Assembly (NCBI GenBank): GCA_033961575.1
Contig: CM066735.1
Location: forward strand, 33,747,501 to 33,811,500
Reading direction: 5' to 3'
From: Aselliscus stoliczkanus
Taxonomy: Eukaryota; Chordata; Mammalia; Chiroptera; Hipposideridae
DNA length: 64,000 nucleotides
Shown: positions 11,911 to 24,300 of the stretch, piece by piece
Layout: each line of letters starts with the position of its first letter
Numbering within the stretch: position 1 is the first letter of the stretch
The notes under the pieces: model-generated
Database searches by the model: none
What the model was told of the DNA's origin: nothing
The model's input: only the letters and a program-made list of their open reading frames with translations
Program-made: the position numbers and the translations under genes

Positions 11911-11911
<1 letters not shown>
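10241..11911. other. No assigned feature; GC-richer patch at 10260-10460
   Basis: Mostly AT-rich with poly-T runs. A 200-bp patch at 10260-10460 is noticeably richer in G+C than its surroundings and encodes a 76-residue open frame with no recognisable domain. I could not link it to a repeat or gene. Confidence 0.3.

Positions 11912-11963
<52 letters not shown>
11912..11963. repeat. (TA)n microsatellite
   Basis: About 25 perfect TA units. The isoleucine/tyrosine-repeat open frame across it is an artefact. Confidence 0.95.
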
Positions 11964-11966
<3 letters not shown>

Positions 11967-12834
11967 AGATAGGGAATAATAAATTAGCTCAATTAGGACA
12001 TACTCAGATACCACTGGTTGATGGATTTGAAGGCCTTGATTGATCTGCTTTTTCATTTCCTCCATTTTCTTGTTCTAGTCAATGTTGTTAAAATACTTTA
12101 TCATCCTATGTCTCTAGATTCTAGTAATTAAAAAAATTTAAATTGCTTTAGTTGTAACAGATAATGCTATTGGTTATGAAGTAATTAAAACAAACTCCAA
12201 TTTATCATGTTTTATAAGATTTATGATTAATTATTGAATTATTTATCAACATCAGTGACCCTTAGATGAGAAATAAGGTCTCAAAATATAATTGAAATAA
12301 ATATCATTTATTAATATAATGTATGTGATGTTAGCTTTATTAATTAAGAAATCTTGAAGTGGAAAATTGAGTTACCATTTTTCCTCCAGGTTAATTTCCT
12401 AGTTTGTACAGTGAAATCAAAATAATACTGATACTATTTAGCCTATGCAGTTTCAGAGTTTATCTTCCATGTTTTCCACATTCGGTGCATCTTCTATCTT
12501 GGGTTTGTGAGTGAAAAATTCTAAAATCTGATTACACGTGAAGATCTGTAAGATGTAATGGTTCATTAAAACATTTACTCTTAAAATATTTACATTCTAT
12601 TTTCCTTCACTGTCTCTCCCCTTATTGTTTTAATGCTATGTTCTCTCCTCCATTAACACTCTGTGATTTGATGGCATTTACTATACATATGACTCACCAA
12701 AATTTGTCTTGGATTTACTGTTGTCTCTTTGGAACTCCAAACTTATTATACAGGACTATCATCTGCATTTTATACTTTTTTTCTCTAACTCAGCATGACA
12801 CAAACTGTCCAAGATTATCTTTCCTGGAGATGTC
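11964..12834. other. AT-rich sequence, nothing recognised
   Basis: No repeat family, RNA gene or credible coding frame is seen in this interval. Confidence 0.4.
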
Positions 12835-12965
12835 ACTCATTGTGTGATCTTGGCTAGATCACTTAATGACTTCAGTTTCACTAACTATTATGAGTTTAAA
12901 TAACACAAGCACTATGCTTAGCATTGTGTCTGGAGGCACTCAGTAATTGCCTTTTTGGCCAGCTC
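12835..12965 (+). repeat. MIR fragment
   Basis: The core 'gtgtgatcttggctagatca', then 'acttcagtttcactaac', then 'agcattgtgtctggaggcac' follows the MIR order in sense orientation, diverged. Confidence 0.6.
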
Positions 12966-12989
12966 TTCACTCCCTGAACTTCTGTCTCC

Positions 12990-14270
12990 CAGTTTTCCGT
13001 TTCTGTCAGTGGGATCTCCATCCAGTCACCAAATCATCATCTTGAGTTTGTTCTTTTCCTTGCCTCCCACACCAAATCCATGAACTCCCATAAATTGTTT
13101 TTTCTTTGCTCCCAAGTGACTCTACTCTAGGTCAGAATATAATTGCCTGGGTCACTTTATAGATGGCTTTTACTCTTTGTTTTGACACCTGGCTCTTCCC
13201 TCCTTATTTAGTTCCTATGCATTGTTAAGAAAAAATTTCCTGAAATACAGTTTTGTTAGTCTTTACCCTACTAATGGATTTTTCAGGGATTCCTCAATAC
13301 CTACAAAATAAAGTCCAACTTATATTGTTTTAAATTCAGGTCCCTCTGTAATGGGGTATCTAGTCACTACCCTCATTATCTTTCTATTCTCTTTGCAAAC
13401 CTTCCCTCTTGTCTCACTAAGCTGCTTTGATTGCACTTATACACCACGTTTTCCTTCCTCAGTCTTTGTTTATTTTCTTTTCTGCCTCAGTGACTCAGAA
13501 TTTTTTTTTTTTTTTAAAGATTTTATTGGGGAATTGGGGGAGAGGAACAGTGTTGGGGAATCGGGAAAGGGAAAGAGACAAGTTGCTGTCCTCTTGTTCT
13601 TCAGTCTAGTTGCAGAGGACGTTGCTTCACTGGCCCATGTTGGCATCGCCATTGCATTCTTCCCACATGAAGGAGATCGGTTGCCGGCCTCTGGATGGTC
13701 GCTCACCGTCGCCCTTGGCAGCCCACGCTGGCTGCCAGCGACTCACTGTAGCCTATGGCAGCCCACTGCAGCAGGGGCTGCAGCCTACACCATTGCTGGG
13801 GCTCGCACAGCCCAGGTCCAGGTGGAGCTGTTGTTAGCTGTAGATGGCAGTGTCACTGGCCCTCATATGTGGGATCCGAACCGGGGACACTGGCATCCCA
13901 AAACCAGCTCTTAACCAATGCGCCACTCGGCCGGCCCCAGAATGTTTTTTTACTTATGTCCATACAACCAAAGTCAAACCCATATTTTATTTTATTCTTT
14001 TCAAACCCATATTTTAAAGGTACAGCTCAGAACTTTCCCTCTTCCCAGTGATTTCAAGTAATCCAATCATTTCCTAATCTAAATTCCCACGTCCTCTGTA
14101 TGTTTCACTACTTTCTGCTTTATATTAGTTACATGTCCCCTTTGCCAATTTGTCTTTAAGTTTCTTGATGGCAGAATCCATATCTTCTTCACCTTGGTAT
14201 CCACTCAAGAATTGTAAATAAAACTTTTCACATAAACTTTTCTTAATTATTTGTTGAATAAATATATGGA
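12990..14270 (+). mobile_element. L2 3' region, split by a SINE
   Basis: The left part (12990-13500) carries L2 3'-coding-like text ('ccatccagtcaccaaatcat', 'ctcaatacctacaaaataaa'). The right part (13939-14270) ends in the L2 3'-UTR pattern 'tttcttgatggcagaatcca' and 'atttgttgaataaata'. A long SINE at 13501-13938 separates the halves. The 187-residue open frame here mixes L2 and SINE sequence and is not a gene. Confidence 0.6.
13501..13938 (-). mobile_element. tRNA-derived SINE, long type (B), antisense
   Basis: It reads from poly-T and 'aaagattttattggggaatt' to 'gcgccactcggccggcccc', the mirror image of the full-length B element. The flanking duplication is cagaattttttt versus cagaatgttttttt. 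It retains the longer 3' form with two 'ggggaatt' blocks. Confidence 0.95.
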
Positions 14271-14619
14271 TAAGTATTGATTTAGTTATTGCTCATGTAA
14301 TTCCCAAAAGGATTTAAAAAATTATGAGGGTGGAATTAACCCCATAAATATGTTGTTTATTATAAAAAAACCTCATATAAAAAATCCTTATAAATAAAAA
14401 TATGTGCAGTCCTTGCTATAGTAGATTTTCTGTAATGTGAGAATACTCTTGACATTTGCTCCATATTGCTCATAAAATACTTTGAGTCTCTGAATGAATT
14501 TATTTTTACTGTAGTTTTGAGTTTACATTGAAAAATACTGAGCCAGTTGCATCTTAAAAGCTTTAGATTCAAATTAAAGATGTGAAAAACATTCCTTTTT
14601 TCTTCTGCAAAATATTTTT

Positions 14620-15035
14620 ATTATTATTATTATTATTTTTTTTTTAAGATTTTATTGGGGAATTGGGGGAGGGGAACGGACAAGTTGCTGTCTTTTTTTT
14701 ATTCTTCAGTCTAGTTGTGGAGGATGTTGCTTCACTGTTGATATCGTCATTGCGCTCTTCCCGGATGAGGCAGATGGATCGCCGGCCTCTGGATGGTCGC
14801 TCACCGTGGCTATTGGCAGCTCGCGCTGGCTGCCGGCCACACACTGTAGCCTATGGCAGCCCACTGCAGCAGGGGGTGCAGCCTACAGTGTCGCCGGGGC
14901 TCACCCAGCCCAGCTCCAGGTGGAGCTGTTGTTAGCTGTAGAGGGCAGTGTCACTGGTCCTCATATGTGGGATCCGAACCGGGGCCACTGGCATCCTAAA
15001 ACCAGCTCTTAACCAATGTGCCACTCCGCCGGCCC
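14620..15035 (-). mobile_element. tRNA-derived SINE, long type (B), antisense
   Basis: Poly-T preceded by an (ATT)n run forms the tail, then 'aagattttattggggaattg' through to 'gccactccgccggcccc'. The duplication ctgcaaaatattttt is perfect (14605-14619 and 15036-15050). One 'ggggaat' block is missing relative to the copy at 13501. Confidence 0.95.
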
Positions 15036-15050
15036 CTGCAAAATATTTTT

Positions 15051-15869
15051 TAAAGTGAGATATTTATTAAGCAACCTAAGTACAACGGAATTTCTCATTC
15101 AGTAAAGCATATCATAAGAGAGGAAATATGTTAAGTGATGATAATTTTTAATTCACAAACAATATTTATTTCTGAATAAATATCTTATGGAACTGGGATT
15201 TTCCCAACTTTAGTGCTGTGTATATTCAATGATATTTTAACAGTAGTTTAAATTCTTAACAACTTTACTGAAACATCCTTTACATTTTTAGCTAAAGTAG
15301 GCTTTGTGATTATTTTAAGAGGCAGCTATTCAGAATGAACTGTTCTCAATATAATGAGATCAAGAAAAGTTTATAATAGCCAATATACTTAGCATTTGTT
15401 GTCTGGCAGATGAACTTATGAGTTTTCGAGAATGTTTTTTAAAACATGCTTTTCTGTGATTCATTTAGTCAAAACATATTTTGCCCTTTAAAAAGGAACA
15501 TTTCTGTCAATCCTCCAAATACAGTCTATAATTTAAGCTTCTAATTAGAAGCTTTACTACACAAAACTTGCATTAGGATTTTGGCATAACATAAATATTA
15601 CACATTCCTCATTTTTTAGTTCCCAAGATATACAGTTAGCCATTTTTTGATGTGTGAAATTCTTAAAAGTAACTGGTAGTTTATCTTTAATTTACTTTGA
15701 AATAATTATTGAATGTCCTAATTTTAATTACTACTTCGTTTTGTTATTAATAATAGTACAATAAGCCCCTTATATGTGCCTGCTTAGCATCTGCAGAATC
15801 AGTCAACCTTACATCAAAAATATTTTTTAAAAAGTTACCTTGTTGCTGACATGTCCTGAGATGAGGCCT
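15051..15869. other. AT-rich sequence, nothing recognised
   Basis: No repeat or gene identified with confidence. Confidence 0.4.
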
Positions 15870-16125
15870 ATTATGGCTGCATCTGTACTGAACATGCGCA
15901 GACATTTTTTTTTCTTGTCATTATTCCCTAAACAATATAGTATAACAAATATTTATTACATTGCATTATATTGTTTTAGATAAGTACTCTAGAGATGATT
16001 TAAACGATATGGGAGGATGTGTATAAATTATGTGCAAAGATATAAAGGACTTGAACATCCCTGGATTTTTGGTATCCTCAGAGGGTCCTGGAACCAATCC
16101 CCCCATGGATACTGAGGGGAAACTG
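15870..16125 (+). mobile_element. MER2 (TcMar-Tigger) DNA transposon, 5'-truncated
   Basis: The order 'gcatctgtactgaacatg', 'cttgtcattattccctaaac', 'ctagagatgatttaaa', 'ggacttgaacatcc', 'ggtcctggaaccaatccccc' and terminal 'gaaactg' followed by TA follows MER2. Roughly the first quarter of the usual element is missing. It is a non-coding MITE of the Tigger class. Confidence 0.82.
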
Positions 16126-16687
16126 TATCGCTTTTCCTATCATGATGAAAGTTTACATGTTTCATGTTTTTATGTTTCAAAGGCTAAGGACACAGGAAAA
16201 GCCTGAAAGCTAATCATGCTACATTTTGGATTCAGTGTTTTCACACACTCATTTATTAATTTGCACATTTGTGTATTCAACAAGTATTTTTTTAGTGCCA
16301 TTTTAGGCTTCTAGAGTTTAGATCAGTTGTCCAAACAGAAGGCATCAGAATCTACACTGAGAACTGGATCTAGCCTTTCAATTATGGCATGATCCATTGC
16401 CACAAGGTCATTAATTCCCTTTGTGCCTACTACCTCTCCTATGGTAAATGAAAGGGATATTCTGGATCTTCCTAACCCCAAAAATATGGTGGGATAAAAT
16501 GAGATCATATGATTGAAAGCTTTTTAAAAATTTCTGTGAAGAATAATGCCATAACATTCTAAGGTAACATTATGTAATAGTGCTACATTTTATGAACACA
16601 TCATCTTTTGTGCTAAGTAAGACACTTAAAATTCTGATATTAGCTTGTGCTTCTCTAATATTTATAAACTGTTACAGAATCTTATAT
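16126..16687. other. AT-rich sequence, nothing recognised
   Basis: No feature identified. Confidence 0.35.
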
Positions 16688-16700
16688 AAAATATGAAAGA

Positions 16701-16843
16701 GGGCCGGCTGAGTGGCACGGTGGTTAAGCTGGCTTGGGATGCCAACGGCTCCGGTTTGGGTCCCACATATGAGGGCTAGTGACACTGCCTTCAAAAATAA
16801 AATAAAATAAAATAAAATAAAATAAAATAAAATAAAATAAAAT
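16701..16843 (+). mobile_element. tRNA-derived SINE, short type (A) with (AAAAT)n tail
   Basis: It starts GGGCCGGCTGAGTGGCACGG, with a few bases deleted in the D-arm region (ttaagctggc) and the end CACTGCCTTC. The tail has become a pure pentanucleotide (AATAA)n microsatellite of about 50 bp. The duplication aaaatatgaaaga/aaaacatgaaaga lies at 16688-16700 and 16844-16856. Confidence 0.93.
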
Positions 16844-16856
16844 AAAACATGAAAGA

Positions 16857-17717
16857 ATAACATTATAGTCACGGAATAGGGATGAGGATTATTGGCATGT
16901 AACACTATGTACTTGAAACAAACAAATGCTTTGTGACTATATTTTGTGATTTAATTGTTATTAATGTTGTTAGCAATTTAGAGGAGAAAATGTTTAACTA
17001 TAATTGAAAGGATAAATTCTATTTGGAACTATTAAGGTTAGGGTCCATTTATCCTTTCACTAATCTCATAAGGTAATTTCTGAACACAACGCCAGCAACA
17101 CTGGGTAAGTAGTTTTGCCTTTGAAAATTAGGAAGCATATCTTTAGGGAGTCAGGATTGGCTTACATGTTTCAGTGAGTTTATTATGAAATTTAAAACTT
17201 TGTAGTCCTTCTAGGGGAAGGGAAAAAATCCTCTCCTTCCCCTCTTGGTTCTTATGACTAGTCAAATAATTAAAATGACATAAGACAGATTAAGAGGAGA
17301 AAATCAAGTTTAATAACTACACATGGGGAATTCATATAAGCATGAACATTCCAAGGACAGTAAGGCAAAATGAGGTATATATATCATTCTGGAGTAAGGA
17401 GAAGAAGGTAGGGGTCTGGGACTACAAATGGAAGCAAGGCAGTTTACAGGGAGATGAAAAGAGTTAATGTTTAGTAAACAAATATTTGCTGGGCCATCTA
17501 AAAACAGTGGGTCAGAGAGAGGACTCTGATCAGAAAGGGCCTTGAGAGGTTCCTCCCTGTCGGTCACATCTAGTTCATGTTAATATATGGTTATCTATGG
17601 TGATGGTTCTTCCCAGAACAGGCCTTCTATTTTAAGTTCTTGTAGGCATTTTGGGGAAAGGTCAGAGGTTCTTCCGGAGTCTCCTGAGTCTTTTGTTTCT
17701 TAAAAATTAAAATATGT
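16857..17717. other. No assigned feature
   Basis: Mixed-composition unique-looking sequence. The open frame on the minus strand at 17310-17567 has no recognisable motif. Confidence 0.35.
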
Positions 17718-17820
17718 GGGCTGGCTGAGTGGCGCGGTGGTTAAGCGCTGGCTTGGGAAGCCAGCGGCCCCGGTTTGCGTCCCACATATGAGGGCCAGTG
17801 ACACTGCCCTCAAAAAAATA
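17718..17820 (+). mobile_element. tRNA-derived SINE, short type (A)
   Basis: Starts gggctggctgagtggcgcgg, with anticodon-like arm GCTGGC-TTGGGAA-GCCAGC, and ends CACTGCCCTC plus a short A-rich tail running into (TA)n. The target duplication is weak. Confidence 0.88.
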
Positions 17821-18700
17821 TATATACATATTTCTCATGCCAGAGAGATACATTTTGGTGTAGCGAATTTTGGTTCCCTATGTCATTGTATATAAAAGAG
17901 TATAGTATATTGTGATCTTTTACTGTTTTTAGTCCTCCTGATTGCAGGAAGAAATAAATATAAAGGAATCAGTAATGATTGCTTTTAAAATGAGACATTC
18001 TCTCTAATATTATTTGCTTTTTTGATAATCGTTTTTCTGAATTTACATGACCTGTGGTAAACATTGCACAATTCATCATCTCTGGAAAACAATGCAAAAT
18101 ATATAATTGAACTTCTTAATAATCATTAGTCATTCATTCTTGTTCTGTTTAGTTTCCTCTTGACACATAAAATAATTATTTTTCATATGGAAATTTAGGT
18201 TGAGTTTCAGAAGCTGCTTGAGATTTTGTTTGAACCTTTGAGAACTGAGAGGCACAAAAATTATATTCTAAGGGAAGCATTTATAATCATTTTTATACCA
18301 AGAAGCACTGTCACCGTCATTATTGTAATCATCATGCAGCCATTACTATGCAGACATATAAAAAGCTTTAATGATGGAACATTTGCTCTCACAATACACC
18401 TTGGGATTGGTGCATATATTTTGCTTTTTTTTTTTATATTAAATGCAGCTGCTGAAGCTCCAAGATGGTGAGAGACTTGTTCAAGGACACACACAAACAC
18501 ACATTAATAACAGAGTTAGAGAAAGAACTCATGAAGTTACATTACTAGGTCAAGTATATTGGTCACTAAATAACCTTATTATTCTACTAATGTTTAATGG
18601 AAAATTGTATGCCATGATGTAATATATGGGGCAGTATTGCAGCCATAATATAGGTCAATTGTTAATTTTCTCTAGGCCCTGGTCTTTGTGTAGCTATAAG
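17821..18700. other. No firm feature; faint MIR-like tract near 18470
   Basis: 'gagacttgttcaagga' near 18473 resembles an antisense MIR core but is isolated. Otherwise nothing is seen. Confidence 0.3.
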
Positions 18701-18714
18701 CAAATCACTAATTT

Positions 18715-19409
18715 CTTTTTTTTTTTTTAAGATTTTATTTGGGAACTGGGGGAGGGGAACAGCATTGGGGAATTGGGGATGGGAAACAGACAAGTTGCTG
18801 TCTTTTTGTTCATTAGTCTAGTTGTGGAGGACATTGTTTCACTGGCCCATGTTGGTATCGTCATTGCGCTCCTCCCGGATGAGGCAGATCGGACGCTGGC
18901 CTCTGGATAGTTGCTCACCGTGGCTATTGGCAGCTCACGCTGGCTGCCAGCTGCTCATGCTGGCTGCCAGCCACTCACTGTAGCCTATGGCAGCCCACTG
19001 CAGCAGAGGCTGCAGCCTATACCGTCACTGGGTCTCGCAGCCCAGCTCCAGGTGGAGTTGTTAGCTGTACAGGACAGTGTCACTGGCCCTCATATGTGGG
19101 ATCCGAACCGGGGCTGCTGGCGGCCCAAATCAGCTCTTAACCAATGTGCCACTCGGCCGGCCCAATCTCTCCACTCTTTACAGTCCCCATACCCTTGAAA
19201 CTGTGTGCAGGTTATGATTAGGGGATACCAGTACAGGGCTGGGTACAGCATTCATCTCTGCTTGGAACTTTTTAATTTGTATGGTTATCACATCAGCAAT
19301 TGTGGCCTCACAATTAGGAAGTCAAACATATTGTCCAAATACCGAATGTGAGTTGAGTACTCTAAGACACTAAAGTTTGCATTAACCAATGCGCCACTCG
19401 GCTGGCCCA
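18715..19409 (-). mobile_element. Composite SINE insertion: long type-B SINE plus foreign 220 bp and a second SINE head
   Basis: A complete antisense B SINE occupies 18715-19163. Next comes 220 bp of unrelated sequence (19164-19382). Then follow about 26 bp of a second antisense SINE head (ttaaccaatgcgccactcgg...ccc, ending near 19408). The 14-bp duplication caaatcactaattt flanks the whole block (18701-18714 and 19410-19423). The right edge of the complete SINE at 19163 has no matching duplication. So the outer structure appears to have inserted as one event, or a SINE pair recombined. The 220-bp piece is not recognised. Confidence 0.8.
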
Positions 19410-19479
19410 CAAATCACTAATTTATTGATCTCTAAGAATATGGCATTGTTTGCCACAACTTCCGGTGTTTACTATATAT

Positions 19480-20085
19480 GGAGTGTTATGGGATCATACG
19501 GGTGAATTGTATTTTCCAGTATGGCTTCAACAACCTCTCACATTACACCTGCTTTTGGGCAATGCAACTTTGCCATTTCCCTCTCAAGGGTGAGTGTCTA
19601 ATTCCTTTCCCTTGAAATCTGGACCATTAGTGACTCACTTGTAACCAATAGACTATATGGAAAGTGATGCAGCATGAATTCCTGGGCTAGCTCGGCAGAA
19701 GCTTACACCTGCCTTGGTCTCTTGGAGCAATTATTCTCCATCTCAGATTCTCTCTCTGGGAACTCCAACTCATCCTGAGATTCCCAAGTCACCCTGAGAG
19801 GCCACATGTAGCTTTAACAGCCCTGGCTAAGCTCAGCCTTTAAATCATCCCAGTTCTAATGCCAGAGTCTATGAGAGAAGAAGCCTCCAGTTAATTCTAG
19901 ACCTCAGTTCTGTGAGTCACCTTCATTCCTTCAAGTTTTACCGGCTGAGGCCTCAGACATCTCAGATGAGATGCAAGCCATCTATACTGCACACTGTCCA
20001 AATTTCTGACCTATGAAAAATAGAAGTTGTTTATACAGCAAAGTTTGGGGTATTTGTTATGCAACTATAGGTAATTTGAACAGAT
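19480..20085 (+). mobile_element. MLT1-like ERVL-MaLR solo LTR
   Basis: The text follows MaLR LTRs: 'cttgtaaccaatagactata', 'gaaagtgatgc', 'gagaggccacatgtag', 'agaagcctccag', 'tttggggtatttgttatgca', 'actataggtaatttgaaca'. It is diverged, with no internal retroviral sequence attached. The exact subfamily is not resolved. Confidence 0.65.
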
Positions 20086-20949
20086 GGTAAAAATCAGCTT
20101 TTTGGACAAAATAAAACTTGTTTTAATATCTATCTCTGATGTCTTTACTAGAGCAGAGAAGCTTTGATAGTGCAGTTGTATCTATAGGTAACTGTATCAC
20201 TGCCATCATCCCTATTGAAATCCTTATGCACATATTGTCAGCTGCCTGACCAGTCACATACCCTTTCCACTGATATTAGCTGTCCCCTCAATTTCCCCCA
20301 CCCCTGCCTCACAAATTCTGCCCACTTTAGTCAACAAAACTGAGACTGAGTGCTGGTCCTAAACTACCTACAGCAGTGGATGGGCAGTGGTCTTTGAACT
20401 TGAGACATGCCCGCAGTGATTAAAGACCCTTGCAGAAACCTGAGAGGTTGGAGTTCATTCTGTTGCAGAGTCAAAGCATCTTGGTAAACAATGACTTGGG
20501 TCAGGAGAAGCCTCTGACCCTCACCTACGGAATCCCTTAGGGAGCTATTTATATCTAGCTGTTTCCCCTACTCCAAGGATTAATTCAAATAATAGTAAAA
20601 GAGTTAAAATATACCTCTGAAGAGAAAATAGGAAGATACGGACCTCTCTTTTTCTCTCCCTCTCTCCTTTTTACCTTTCCTCTTTCTGTCTTCCACCCTC
20701 CTGCCTTTCTGCCTCTTGTTCTGATTAGAATGGAACTAAATCATTACACATATCTTGTAGATCTCTATTGTTAAAAACTTGGTCTCCCAAAAGACATGTA
20801 TGTTCCACATTTTATCAGACACCCCTCACTTATCACTGCAGATGTTCTCAGTGTCTTTTTGTTTCAACCATTACTGAGTTACCCAGCTCTGCATGGGCTC
20901 CAGTAGACTTCCCTTAGGTGCAATCTGACAACTCCTCAGCTTATACTAC
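20086..20949. other. No firmly assigned feature
   Basis: Relatively GC-richer, pyrimidine-rich around 20640-20710. No domain, RNA or repeat family is recognised with confidence. Confidence 0.3.
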
Positions 20950-21370
20950 AGTTGCGTAACTCTTTTTTCCTGCCAAAGGGCTCCTTTGTTGCCTTCAAAA
21001 TGTGGGGCGCTTAGCACCTCATACAAGCAAAACTCAGAAGTATGAGGGATTTAACAGTCAATCCATCACAGAAGCTTTTGACCAATGGAAAAGGCAGACA
21101 GTAGATAACGATTTCCCTGTTTTTCCCTCCAGATAGAATGTCCAAAGGTGAAATTCATGTGGCTACTCAGAAGACAATCCTCTGAGATTGTAGTAACATT
21201 AGCCATGGCTGATTTAATAAAACATCTCACCTTATTTTTGTCTCCTGCCCTATTTCATTCCCCTTGTCTGGCAACTCCTGTTGTCTGAGATTGCATTTCT
21301 TTATAAAGTAGTAGCATATCAGTCTATGCTTCAGGCTCTGTTTTCTGCTGAACCCAGTATAAGAACATAG
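20950..21370 (+). repeat. Possible ancient LTR fragment
   Basis: The order 'ggctgatttaataaaacatc', 'ctggcaactcctg', 'aggctctgttttctgctgaa' and 'cccagtataag' resembles the 3' end of an old mammalian LTR with an AATAAA signal. Low certainty. Confidence 0.33.
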
Positions 21371-21699
21371 AAAAGAGGGATCTCTCAATTTCAGGTTTCT
21401 TGTCCAAACCTCAAACACGTATCGTCTTGACTATTGTCAAAAAAAATTAAGATTGTGGTCAAAAATCAATGTGAGGTTTGAACTCAGGGCATCAGTATAT
21501 GCTCAGTGACTACTGGGTCAAACTATCAAATGAAAACTTTTGTATAAATGCTTAAAAAAACAAAAAGTAAAAAATTATAATGGAAGCCATTTCTTGGTAG
21601 AGTGATTTGTGGGACCTAAGAAAATAATGGCTAAGGAGCACTTATTTCCTGAGGAATTAAGGGGTAGACAGAGGAAAAGAGATGATTCTTATTAAAAAT

Positions 21700-23462
<1,763 letters not shown>

Positions 23463-23487
23463 GGATAGACTGTAGTATTTGGAGGAG

Positions 23488-23492
<5 letters not shown>

Positions 23493-23528
<36 letters not shown>

Positions 23529-23615
23529 AGTGTCACTGGCCCTCACATGTGGGACCGAACCGGGGCCGCTGGCTTCCCAAGCCAGCGCTTAACCACCGTG
23601 CCACTCGGCCGGCCC
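23493..23615 (-). mobile_element. tRNA-derived SINE, short type (A), antisense, young
   Basis: A 32-bp pure poly-T is followed by GAGGGCAGTGTCACTGGCCC and ends CCACTCGGCCGGCCC. Both the B-box equivalent (GGACCGAACC) and the anticodon-arm stem are well preserved. The duplication ttggaggagaattt/ttggaggataattt (23479-23492, 23616-23629) has one mismatch. Confidence 0.95.
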
Positions 23616-23629
23616 TTGGAGGATAATTT

Positions 23630-24149
23630 AAATTAAACTCTGCCTGGCAATATTTTCTTAAATATTTCTCTTAGTCTTGTCATTCTTTAAATTATTAGAT
23701 GATTCTTAGAAGAGAAAATGGTAAAATTGTATTAGACAGTTATAACTCAAGACAATGTAACTTTGAACCTTCTTTAGAAAATGAGCAGTAGGAGTGATGG
23801 GAGAAATCCAAGAGAGATCAATGATCTGGAAGCAGAATTCAAATGATGTAGACATGTAACACAAGATGAAGAATGAAAACTCTCCATTGGAATTGTTCCT
23901 GGAAACTTGTCCAGACACCAGTACTCATTGTGGAAAGCCATCTCTTAAAGATGGCTAAAGTTCTTTCAAAGTTAAACAAAATATAATAATAAAACACATT
24001 AAAGTTATCCCCACATGCTGGCACTTAGTGGTCATATCTAATGAATTGTTTGCTAATATTCTAACAGAAAAATTTTGGGATTTGTGAGCTAAAAACGAGC
24101 TTGAAGAACATCATTGAAGCAATGGGGATAAAGCAATATGCCTGACTGG
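23630..24149. other. No assigned feature
   Basis: AT-rich, no repeat or gene recognised. Confidence 0.35.
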
Positions 24150-24300
24150 GGGTAGAGCTGGGCAGGATCCAGATCTCCATGTTCTTATTTTATATGTTCC
24201 CTGTGGTCATAGAGTCCTTGAAATGACCAGATCTGTGACTATCTTAAGGCTTAGCACCTAGCAAGTGCTCAATGAGCATTTACTGAATTAATGAATATCT
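24150..24300 (+). repeat. L2 3'-end fragment
   Basis: 'gcttagcacctagcaagtgc' and 'tcaatgagcatttactgaat' follow the L2 3'-UTR pattern in sense orientation. Confidence 0.5.

Noticed and set aside
13351..13914. 187-residue open frame on the plus strand
   Set aside because: It runs from L2 sequence into an antisense long SINE; similar translations recur at 14663, 18911, 48150 and 58866 in other SINE copies. Not a gene.
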